Below are positions 4,741 through 11,556 of a DNA stretch of 13,995 nt, piece after piece; position 1 is the first letter of the stretch, and each line of letters begins with the position of its first letter. The notes below the pieces were generated by a model. That model made no database searches and had not been told where the DNA came from. It saw nothing but the letters and a program-made list of their open reading frames with translations. The DNA lies in NCBI GenBank assembly GCA_029861675.1, contig JAOTYV010000105.1, forward strand, positions 1 through 13,995, in the 5' to 3' direction. The translations under genes were made by a program, and so were the position numbers. Source of the stretch: Alphaproteobacteria bacterium (GTDB lineage: Bacteria > Pseudomonadota > Alphaproteobacteria > UBA8366).

Positions 4741-6390
4741 CTACGACGGCAATCCCTGCGATGGCGGCCGCTTGATGAGGGTCCAGATATTCGGCAACTC
4801 ACCCACCGGCACCTCGATAAGCGCCGGACCGCCCGCATCGAAGGCTTGCCGCATGGCCTTGCGCAATTCGTCCGGCGATTTCGCGCGGATCCCGAACATG
4901 CCGAAGCTCTCGGCCAAGGCCACGAAATCCGGATTGTGCAACTCGACTGCAATGTTTCGCCCGCCAAAATTGTCCTTTTGGATCCGTTTCACATTGCCGA
5001 AGGCGCCGTCCGCGAACACGATGGTAACCAGGTTGATTCCGTGCGCCACCGCGGTCGACAGCTCCTGGACATTGAACATGAACCCGCCATCGCCCGAGAT
5101 GACCACCACCTTGCGGTCGGGATTCCCGACCTGAGCGCCGAGACCGGTCGGGAAGCCAAGGCCCAGCGTCCCTTGATAGCCCGGCGTGATGAGGGTCCGG
5201 GGCCGGTAGATCGGCATCCAGTTCTGCGTGAAGGTCGCAAGCTGCGTCACGTCGGTCACCAGGATGCCGTCCTCCGGCACTTCGTCGCGGATGACCTTGG
5301 CGAAACCGTACTGCGGCTCGAGCGCCGCCAGTTTTCCCAGCACGTCCTGCTTTATCGCGTTCAGCTCCGTCTTGCGTGAGGCCCGTTTGCGGTTGTGCGG
5401 CTCGATACCGTCGGCCAGCCGCGCCAAGCCGGCCCTGGCGCTTGCAACGATACAGTGATCCGCCGGGCGCGGCTTGACCGCTTGTTCGGCGTCGATATCG
5501 ATGCGCACGATCTTGACCTCATCCTCGCGGCCCCAAGCCAGGGCGGGCGCGAGAAACCGCGTGCCGACAACCAGCACGACATCGACGTCCGGCCAAAGCC
5601 CTTGGCCCGCGATCATGCCTTGCGCCAGATAGTGATCGTCGCGCACCGCGCCCCGGCCGGTCCGGCTCATGACCACCGGCGCCTCCAGCAATTCAGCCAC
5701 CCGCAGCAACTCCGCCTCGGCGCCGAAGACGCCGCTGCCGACGAAGATCGCCGGCTTCTCGGCATCGCCGAGCAACCGCGCCGCGGCATCGATCGCGGCG
5801 GCGTCCAGTGCTTCGTCACCGTCGAATGCAGCCGGCTCGAGAAGCGCCACCTCCTCGGTTTTCCCCATGACGTCGGGCGCCATTTCGAAGACGCCCGGCT
5901 GGTGCCGCCCCGCCAGCATCGCCCGCAAGCCGTCGCGCAGGACCGTCGGCGTTTCCGCCGGCGATTCGGCGCGCCCGACCCATTTGACGACGCCGCGCAT
6001 CGCACTCTGCTGATCGCGAATTTCATGCGGAATACCGAGTCCCAGGCCGATCTGATAGGAGGGTATCTGTCCCGTAAGACAAAGCACCGGAACGTTAGAC
6101 GCCGCCGCCGTCGACAACGCCGCGGCGGCGTTGAGGACGCCCGGGCCTGGCACAACCGTACACACGCCGAGCTTGCCGGTGGATTGGGCATAGCCCAGCG
6201 CCATATAGGCCGCGCCCTGTTCGTGCCGCGTATGCAGGGTGCGGACCGAATTTTGGTTCTCGTATAGTGCATCGAACATGTTGTCGAGTTGCACGCCGGG
6301 CAGGCCGAACACCGTATCGACGCCGTTCTTCATCAAGGTCCGGACGATCGCCTGGCCGCCCGTCATTTTTTCCCCGGCGGAATTCGCCAT
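4741..6390 (-). CDS. Thiamine-diphosphate-dependent enzyme, acetolactate synthase/benzoylformate decarboxylase type
   Basis: 549 residues in the usual three-domain layout. The N-terminal PYR domain has TVFGLPG (26-32) and RHEQGAAYMALGYA (55-68) with catalytic Glu57, followed by VVPGPGVLNA. The central domain has KPAIFVGSGV and a DVVLVVGTRF strand. The C-terminal PP domain has PGYQGTLGLGFPTGLGA and ISGDGGFMFNVQEL (431-444). The second metal ligand of GDG-x(25-30)-N is normally Asn; here the segment reads FADGAFGN, with Asp461 at that place. The substrate cannot be assigned. It is not a housekeeping AHAS by context, as no small subunit follows. ATG 6390 is preferred because AAGGAG ends seven bases upstream; an in-frame TTG at 6405 overlaps that site. 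It lies 75 nt from the NIPSNAP gene and 47 nt before the ASST gene, probably in the same operon. Confidence 0.82.
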   Translation of the reverse strand: MANSAGEKMTGGQAIVRTLMKNGVDTVFGLPGVQLDNMFDALYENQNSVRTLHTRHEQGAAYMALGYAQSTGKLGVCTVVPGPGVLNAAAALSTAAASNVPVLCLTGQIPSYQIGLGLGIPHEIRDQQSAMRGVVKWVGRAESPAETPTVLRDGLRAMLAGRHQPGVFEMAPDVMGKTEEVALLEPAAFDGDEALDAAAIDAAARLLGDAEKPAIFVGSGVFGAEAELLRVAELLEAPVVMSRTGRGAVRDDHYLAQGMIAGQGLWPDVDVVLVVGTRFLAPALAWGREDEVKIVRIDIDAEQAVKPRPADHCIVASARAGLARLADGIEPHNRKRASRKTELNAIKQDVLGKLAALEPQYGFAKVIRDEVPEDGILVTDVTQLATFTQNWMPIYRPRTLITPGYQGTLGLGFPTGLGAQVGNPDRKVVVISGDGGFMFNVQELSTAVAHGINLVTIVFADGAFGNVKRIQKDNFGGRNIAVELHNPDFVALAESFGMFGIRAKSPDELRKAMRQAFDAGGPALIEVPVGELPNIWTLIKRPPSQGLPS

Positions 6391-6465
6391 GCTGCTCTCC
6401 TTCAAGTTAATGCCCGCACAGATATAGTGCCCAAGGCGAATTTCATCCGGCCGGTCCAGGCGCGG

Positions 6466-7083
6466 CTATTGCGCGGGTGAGAACGGCGCCGGCAGCAGAA
6501 TTTTGTTTTCCTGGGCAACCAGCCGGCCGCCGGGACCCTTTGGCGGCCAGATGCCTTCGGCTTTCGCCTTGGCCCGCACCTGCTGGCGCTGATCGAGGCT
6601 TTCATACGCCCACACATGGACGTGCTTGTTGAGCGCGCCGACTTCGCTGTACATGGAAATAATCAGCGGCGACAGCTTGCGCCGTCCCTCGATCGCCCCT
6701 TGCCAAGCCTCGATGGTTGCGGGAATCGCACCCGGCTTCAACGTGTAACTGCGCATTTCGTAGATTGGGCCGTTCTTGCCGATCAGCATCTCGGGCGAGA
6801 CCGGCGACGGGGTGAATATTTCGGAATTCATCGACAAGAGGAATTCACCGACCGCCGGTGGCCAATGTGGTGACTTGGCCGCTTCGGATCGGACCTTTTC
6901 GCGTTCCGCCATGTCCGCGTATGGCCAGACATGAATGATCTGGTTGAGCGGGCCGATTTCGGAAAACCAAAAAGCCGCCAATTCGGAATGCTTCTTACGA
7001 TGCTCATACCCTTCGGCAAACCGCTCCAAGACCGTTTGCAAGGAACCCGGAACCAGTTGGTACGTCCGCACTTCATAGATCAT
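6466..7083 (-). CDS. Tandem NIPSNAP-domain protein
   Basis: 205 residues, consisting of two NIPSNAP (dimeric alpha/beta-barrel) domains. The first begins MIYEVRTYQLVPGS and carries GPLNQIIHVWPYADMAERE (44-62). The second begins IYEMRSYTLKPGA (107-119) and carries GALNKHVHVWAYESLDQR (149-166). The G-x-L-N-x-x-x-H-V-W-x-Y core is diagnostic. Bacterial NIPSNAP proteins have no settled biochemical role but often sit in catabolic operons. The start ATG 7083 agrees with the domain start and has AGGAG about 10 bases upstream. It is the first gene of the minus-strand set running to 3587 and is divergent from the GMC oxidoreductase, with a 164-bp shared upstream region. Confidence 0.85.
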   Translation of the reverse strand: MIYEVRTYQLVPGSLQTVLERFAEGYEHRKKHSELAAFWFSEIGPLNQIIHVWPYADMAEREKVRSEAAKSPHWPPAVGEFLLSMNSEIFTPSPVSPEMLIGKNGPIYEMRSYTLKPGAIPATIEAWQGAIEGRRKLSPLIISMYSEVGALNKHVHVWAYESLDQRQQVRAKAKAEGIWPPKGPGGRLVAQENKILLPAPFSPAQ

Positions 7084-7137
7084 AGCTCTTCGCTCCTGAC
7101 GCTGGCCGCCGACATCGGCGTGCTGTGAAACCAAGAT

Positions 7138-7156
7138 AAAACGATGACAGCGTTTT
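7138..7156. promoter_or_regulatory. Inverted repeat in the divergent promoter region
   Basis: AAAACG (7138-7143) and CGTTTT (7151-7156) flank a 7-bp spacer. It sits between the divergent NIPSNAP and GMC genes, which makes it a candidate binding site for a dimeric repressor or activator acting on both. No regulator gene is visible in the window. Confidence 0.35.
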
Positions 7157-7183
7157 GCCGCGTGATCAAATTGCCACCCCGGC

Positions 7184-7211
7184 TTGTGGCTGGCCCACCG
7201 GAAACGATAAT
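7184..7211 (+). promoter_or_regulatory. Candidate promoter of the GMC oxidoreductase gene
   Basis: TTGTGG (7184-7189) and GATAAT (7206-7211) are 16 nt apart. The -10 matches the consensus at five of six positions. It would start transcription near 7218 and give a leader of about 30 nt containing the GGAG ribosome binding site (7235-7238). Confidence 0.42.
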
Positions 7212-7247
7212 GTTTTGGGCTGCTGTCACATCCTCGGAGAAAAAAAT

Positions 7248-8843
7248 ATGGGCATCGATTACATAGTTGTGGGCGCCGGATCGGCCGGCTGCGTCATGGC
7301 CAACCGGTTGAGCGAAGACGGCGCGCAGGTCGTTCTGCTGGAAGCCGGCCCGAAGGACCGCAATCCGATGATCCATATTCCGGCCGGCGTCCGGACGCTG
7401 CTGTATCACCCGAAGATCAATTGGAACTACAGCAGCGAACCCGAAGAGGGCAGCGGCGGACGGCGCATTCATTGGCCGCGTGGCAAGGTGCTGGGCGGAT
7501 CGAGCTCGATCAACGGTATGCAATACGTCCGCGGTAACGCCACCGACTACGACGGTTGGGCGCAGCGCGGCTGCACCGGCTGGTCGTATGACGAGGTGTT
7601 GCCCTATTTCAAACAATCGGAGGATTTCCGCGAGCGCGGCGATGGCGCCTACCGGGGCCATGGCGGCGTGCTGAAGGTCGAGGAGGCCCGCACCATCCTG
7701 CCGCTGACGCACCGGTTCGTCGAGGCGGCCCAACAGGCCGGGTTCCCCATGACACCGGATTACAATGGCGCGCAGCAGGAAGGCGTCGGCTATTCCCAGA
7801 TGACCCGGATTGGCCGCCGTCGGGCGTCGACGGCGCAGACATTCCTGGCTGCGGCGAAGGGCCGGCCCAATCTGACGATCGAGACCGACGCGGTCGCTAC
7901 GAAGTTAATCTTCGAGGGCAAGAAATGCGTCGGCGTGGCGTTCCGCCAGGGCGGGCGGGACCGGGAACTCCGCACCGACCGGGAAGTCGTTGTCAGTGGC
8001 GGCGCGATCAATTCACCGCACCTGCTGCAGGTCTCCGGCATCGGGCCGGGCGCGCATCTGCAATCGCTCGGCATCGACACGGTGCATGATCTGCCCGGCG
8101 TCGGGGGCAACCTGTCCGACCACTATGTGACCCGAATCGCGCACCGGGTGAAGAACGCCGTCTCGATGAATCAACTGGCGCGGTTTCCGCGGGTCGTTCC
8201 CGAAATTGCGCGCTGGGTCCTGCGCGGCGATGGCGCGCTCACCTTCGGTGCGACCAGCGCCATGGTATTCAGCCGCAGCCGCGAGGGGCTGAGCAGCCCC
8301 GATTTGCAGCTTCTATACGCGCCGGTCAGCTTCGAGCCGGAAAAGAAAAACGTCCTTGAGAGCAAGCCCGGCATGGCCGTTGCGGTCTGCCCGGCGCGCC
8401 CGGAGAGCCGGGGCACGATCATGGCCGCCAGTCCGGACCCGCTGCAACCGCCCGCCATTCGACCGAACTACCTGTCGGCGGAAAGCGATCTCCATGTCAT
8501 GTTGGCCGGCATTCAGCAGACACGAAAGATTTTTGCCGCCCCCGCCATCGCCGAATATTCCGAGGGCGAGGTCCGCCCCGGCACGCCGATCGAGACGATC
8601 GACGACGTCCGCGCCTACGCCCAGGCCCAGGGCACCACGATCTATCACCCGGTCGGAACGTGTAAGATGGGCGAGGATCCCATGGCGGTGGTCGACTCGA
8701 GGCTGCGGGTTCACGGTGTCTCCGGACTGCGGGTGATCGACGCGTCGGTCATGCCGACCGTTACCACGGGCAACACCAACGCGCCGACGATCATGATTGC
8801 GGAAAAAGGCGCGGCGATGATCCGGGAGGACGCCGCGGCCTGA
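7248..8843 (+). CDS. GMC-family FAD oxidoreductase (choline dehydrogenase-like)
   Basis: 531 residues, normal for the family. The FAD Rossmann motif is VVGAGSAGCVMANRL (7-21) with LLEAGP at the end of the second strand (30-35). GMC signature 1 is PRGKVLGGSSSINGMQYVRG (77-96), and signature 2 lies around GAINSPHLLQVSGIGP. The C-terminal YHPVGTCKMG contains the catalytic His (about 467), and TGNTNAP contains the conserved Asn (about 511). Such enzymes oxidise primary or secondary alcohols (choline, polyethylene glycol, short aliphatic or aromatic alcohols); the substrate here is unknown. ATG 7248 is chosen because GGAG lies 9 bases upstream and the FAD motif begins at once; the in-frame extension upstream is not protein-like. 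It has its own promoter candidate and is divergent from the NIPSNAP gene, which suggests a shared pathway. Confidence 0.9.
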   Translation: MGIDYIVVGAGSAGCVMANRLSEDGAQVVLLEAGPKDRNPMIHIPAGVRTLLYHPKINWNYSSEPEEGSGGRRIHWPRGKVLGGSSSINGMQYVRGNATDYDGWAQRGCTGWSYDEVLPYFKQSEDFRERGDGAYRGHGGVLKVEEARTILPLTHRFVEAAQQAGFPMTPDYNGAQQEGVGYSQMTRIGRRRASTAQTFLAAAKGRPNLTIETDAVATKLIFEGKKCVGVAFRQGGRDRELRTDREVVVSGGAINSPHLLQVSGIGPGAHLQSLGIDTVHDLPGVGGNLSDHYVTRIAHRVKNAVSMNQLARFPRVVPEIARWVLRGDGALTFGATSAMVFSRSREGLSSPDLQLLYAPVSFEPEKKNVLESKPGMAVAVCPARPESRGTIMAASPDPLQPPAIRPNYLSAESDLHVMLAGIQQTRKIFAAPAIAEYSEGEVRPGTPIETIDDVRAYAQAQGTTIYHPVGTCKMGEDPMAVVDSRLRVHGVSGLRVIDASVMPTVTTGNTNAPTIMIAEKGAAMIREDAAA

Positions 8844-8963
8844 TCCGAAAGAGGCGACCGGCGTGAGATCCAGGACGTCGCGGGCGCGGCCAAGGCCGAG
8901 CCGGTGATCCTGCGGACCGTCGGATTTCCCAACGCGCCGCCAAATTTGCTATACACAGGCACG

Positions 8964-9725
8964 ATGATCGTCGCGCAAATCTCCGATACCCATATCGATC
9001 TCGACCACCCGCAGGGCGCGGAACGCAGGCGCTATCTCGAGCTATGCGTGGAGGACATCAACGGGCTCGATCCATTGCCGGATGTGGTCGTTCATACAGG
9101 CGACCTCACCAATACGGGAAACCCGAAAGAATACGAAGAGGCAAAGAAAATTTTGGGTGATTTGGCGGCCCCACTGTATGTCACGGCGGGCAACCGCGAT
9201 GATCGGGTGGCGCTCCGTACGGCCTTTCCCGCCGACGAATATCTGCTGCCCGAGTCGCCTTTCCTGCAATACCGTGTGGACAAATTTCCGGTGCGGTTGA
9301 TGGTCCTCGATACGCTGAGTGAAAACAGCAATAAGGGTGACTATTGCGCGACCCGGGCGGACAGCCTGTGCGCCGCGCTGGCCGATGACAGGACCAAGCC
9401 GACGGCGGTCTTCATGCATCATCCGGCGTTCGAGGTCGTCGAATCGGATTATCCATTGCAGTTCGAGTCATGGGAAGCGGTCGATAAATTGGGTCGCGCC
9501 CTGAATGGGCATGGCCGCGTCATCCACGCCTTCTGTGGCCATACCCACCGCGCGACCGGGGGCACAATCGGCGACGTGCCGGTGAGCAGCACGCCGAGCA
9601 TCGCCGTCGACCTTCGGCTCGGCACCTATCCGGACGCGCATCAATCCGTTCCGCTGTATCGGATCCATCGCTTCGACGGAGAACACGGCGTCGTCAGCGA
9701 GATGCGGGCGGCCGGGCAACTTTGA
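8964..9725 (+). CDS. CpdA-like metallophosphoesterase (class III cyclic nucleotide phosphodiesterase type)
   Basis: 253 residues with the full set of calcineurin-like motifs in order: D-x-H in ISDTHID (6-12), GDLTN (46-50), GNRDD (76-80, the position of GNHD in most relatives), MHHP (151-154) and CGHTH (191-195). These bind a two-metal centre. The closest known type is CpdA, which hydrolyses 3',5'-cAMP, but the family also contains other phosphodiesterases. The Arg for His change in GNHD is common in this subgroup and need not abolish activity. The start at ATG 8964 gives the motif right at the N-terminus, as is normal. A TATACA hexamer at 8950-8955 would place the transcript start nearly on the ATG. 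The dCTPase-like gene follows after 28 nt and is probably co-transcribed. Confidence 0.83.
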   Translation: MIVAQISDTHIDLDHPQGAERRRYLELCVEDINGLDPLPDVVVHTGDLTNTGNPKEYEEAKKILGDLAAPLYVTAGNRDDRVALRTAFPADEYLLPESPFLQYRVDKFPVRLMVLDTLSENSNKGDYCATRADSLCAALADDRTKPTAVFMHHPAFEVVESDYPLQFESWEAVDKLGRALNGHGRVIHAFCGHTHRATGGTIGDVPVSSTPSIAVDLRLGTYPDAHQSVPLYRIHRFDGEHGVVSEMRAAGQL

Positions 9726-9753
9726 GCGGCAGAGAAAGTAAAGGATCACCGTC

Positions 9754-10122
9754 GTGAACCGGCCGACGTCGACATCCCTTGCGGAACTTACCGACCGTCT
9801 CATCGCTTTCCGCGATGCGCGGGATTGGCAGCAGTTTCATTCGCTCAAGAACCTGATTCTATCGGTCAGCCTCGAATCCGCGGAGCTGCTCGAGCTGACA
9901 CAATGGAAAGGCGACGACGCCGTCGAAACCGCCGTGGCGGATCCGGCGTTTCGCGATCGTCTGGCGGAGGAATGCGCGGACGTTCTGCTCTACCTGCTGC
10001 TGATTGCGGAGCGCGCCGATTTCGATCTGGCAACCGCCGCCGCCGCCAAGATCGAGACCAACGAGGCCAAATATCCGGTGGACAAATCCCGCGGCAACGC
10101 CCGCAAATACACCGAACTGTAA
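9754..10122 (+). CDS. MazG-type nucleotide pyrophosphohydrolase (dCTPase/DCTPP1-like)
   Basis: 122 residues forming the all-alpha NTP-PPase fold. The motif RDWQQFHSLKNL (23-34) is followed by ESAELLELTQW (41-51) with E-x-x-E at 41 and 44, and AEECADVLLY (71-80) with E-x-x-D at 73 and 76. Those acidic residues bind Mg2+ in the family. The order D-W-x-x-F-H...E-x-x-E...E-x-x-D matches the XTP3TPA/RS21-C6 subgroup, which removes pyrophosphate from dCTP and modified dCTP; a house-cleaning role is likely. It starts at GTG 9754 with AAAGGA nine bases upstream. It is the second gene after the cpdA-like gene and converges on sat. Confidence 0.87.
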   Translation: MNRPTSTSLAELTDRLIAFRDARDWQQFHSLKNLILSVSLESAELLELTQWKGDDAVETAVADPAFRDRLAEECADVLLYLLLIAERADFDLATAAAAKIETNEAKYPVDKSRGNARKYTEL

Positions 10123-10175
10123 GCCGGCGCTCCGGCCCGGGCGGCGCCTAGACCATTTCCTGTTTAAATTGACCA

Positions 10176-10221
10176 AGCAAATACGTCGTCGCGAACCGTT
10201 TCGGTTCGCTCGGGATTTGCT
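10176..10221. terminator. Composite two-tier hairpin between convergent genes
   Basis: The inner stem GCGAACC (10191-10197) / GGTTCGC (10203-10209) has loop GTTTC. The outer stem AGCAAAT (10176-10182) / ATTTGCT (10215-10221) is separated from it by an asymmetric internal loop. It starts directly after the sat stop codon and lies 53 nt after the dCTPase-like gene, so it could serve both transcripts. It lacks a T-tract on either side, so it may be an RNA-stabilising 3' structure or a dispersed palindromic repeat instead of a true terminator. Confidence 0.5.
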
Positions 10222-11394
10222 CTAATCCAAACTGTCGTAGTAGGACTGCAGCACCTTGAGGACCTCGGGCCGGCTGAACTCGGGCGGCACCGTCTCATGA
10301 TTCGCAAACATTTCCCGCAGCCGCGTGCCCGAGACGTTGAGCCGATCCTCGTTCGGATGCGGACAGGTCTTGCCGGTCGCCATCCCATCGCATTTGAAGC
10401 AGTAAAATGTGATGTCGATCTTGAGCGGCTCGATTTCCATGCTGTCCGGCGGGATCTCGTCGAAGATGTGATGGGCATCGAACGGCCCGTAATAGTCGCC
10501 GACACCCGCATGGTCGCGCCCGACGATCAGATGCGAGCAGCCGAAATTCTGCCGGAACAGCGCGTGCAGCAGGGCCTCGCGCGGGCCGGCATAGCGCATC
10601 TCGATGGGATAGCCCGCCTGAATGATGGTGCCCGGCACAAAGTAGTGCTGAACCAGCGCGTCGATCGCATCGACCCGGACGTCGGCCGGAATATCACCTG
10701 GTTTCAACGCGCCCAACACCTGATGGATCAGCACGCCGTCGCAAATTTCAATGGCGACCTTGGCAAGATATTCGTGGCTGCGGTGCATCGGGTTGCGCGT
10801 TTGGAACGCCGCGACTTTCGACCAGCCCTTCTCTTGAAACAGCGCCCGGGTTGCCGCCGGCCGGTGGTATAGGCCCTTATACGTCTCGGGGAAGTGACCT
10901 TCCGAAAGGGCCATGACCCGGCCCGCCAGGTTGGTGTCGCCCTGTTCCATGACCTTCTGCACGCCCGGATGGGCCGGGTCGGTGGTGCGAAAAACGCTTT
11001 CGCATTCCAGCGCCCGGTCGATGGCGTATTTTTCGGAAACCGTCAGCACACCGAGAATATCGCCGGTTTCGCCGTCGGACAGCGCCACCTCTTCGCCGAT
11101 CTGGATACTGTCGGCGAGATCCTTTGTGCAGGAGAGCGTTATGGGAATCGGCCAGAACAGGCCGCTGGTCAGTTTCATGTCGACGCAGGCGCCGCGCCAA
11201 TCCGCTTCGCCCATGAAGCCGTCGAGCGGGGTGTAGGCACCCATCTCAAGCATGAACAGGTCGGAGACTTCGCGCGTCGACAACGGCACCGTTTTCAACG
11301 CCGCAGCCCGTTTGAGCTCTTCGGCGCGCTCGGCCACCGGCAGCAAAAGCGGCTTGAGGGAATCGCCGCCGTGCGGCCGTACCAACTTCGACAT
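10222..11394 (-). CDS. sat: Sulfate adenylyltransferase (ATP sulfurylase), dissimilatory type
   Basis: 390 residues, the single-chain homo-oligomeric Sat type, not CysDN. It interconverts ATP + sulfate and APS + pyrophosphate in the cytoplasm. Active-site motifs are complete: [11 protein letters not shown] (198-208), [19 protein letters not shown] (292-310) and SGTRLREM (355-362). Cys332, Cys335, Cys344 and His346, in the segment [16 protein letters not shown], form the zinc-binding site known from dissimilatory sulfurylases. There is no C-terminal APS kinase domain. ATG 11394 has AGGAG eight bases upstream. It lies 161 nt after aprA in the same direction. Together with AprBA it would either make ATP from APS during sulfite oxidation or activate sulfate for reduction; the context cannot decide direction, but sulfur oxidation is more usual for this kind of genome. 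Confidence 0.95.
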   Translation of the reverse strand: MSKLVRPHGGDSLKPLLLPVAERAEELKRAAALKTVPLSTREVSDLFMLEMGAYTPLDGFMGEADWRGACVDMKLTSGLFWPIPITLSCTKDLADSIQIGEEVALSDGETGDILGVLTVSEKYAIDRALECESVFRTTDPAHPGVQKVMEQGDTNLAGRVMALSEGHFPETYKGLYHRPAATRALFQEKGWSKVAAFQTRNPMHRSHEYLAKVAIEICDGVLIHQVLGALKPGDIPADVRVDAIDALVQHYFVPGTIIQAGYPIEMRYAGPREALLHALFRQNFGCSHLIVGRDHAGVGDYYGPFDAHHIFDEIPPDSMEIEPLKIDITFYCFKCDGMATGKTCPHPNEDRLNVSGTRLREMFANHETVPPEFSRPEVLKVLQSYYDSLD

Positions 11395-11531
11395 GTTCGC
11401 GTCTCCTATCCGTCTTGCGTCGGCCGCCGCCGCGCACGCTGCGGCAACACCGGGTGTATCGAGACATACCGCAGGAAGAGCCTTCCCGGCACGGCCGGCC
11501 TCGGAGCCCCTTAGGGTCGCCTCCCTCGATT

Positions 11532-11556
11532 AACGGGTACGTCGATGGACCCCGTT
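11532..11556 (-). other. Hairpin at the aprA stop in the aprA-sat spacer
   Basis: AACGGG (11532-11537) and CCCGTT (11551-11556) can pair across 13 nt and overlap the aprA TAA. The rest of the 161-nt spacer is GC-rich with further short stems (for example CCGGC-ACG-GCCGG) and shows no gene. It may mark an RNA-processing or attenuation point between aprBA and sat. Confidence 0.3.

Noticed and set aside
5395..6267. A 290-codon plus-strand open frame.
   Set aside because: It is antisense to the ThDP enzyme and consists of Arg/Ala/His-rich low-complexity text without a ribosome binding site.
4741..6390. Calling the ThDP enzyme acetolactate synthase (ilvB) or a sulfo-compound enzyme such as sulfoacetaldehyde acetyltransferase.
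   Set aside because: There is no regulatory subunit nearby, and I cannot identify substrate-specific residues, so only the superfamily is supportable.
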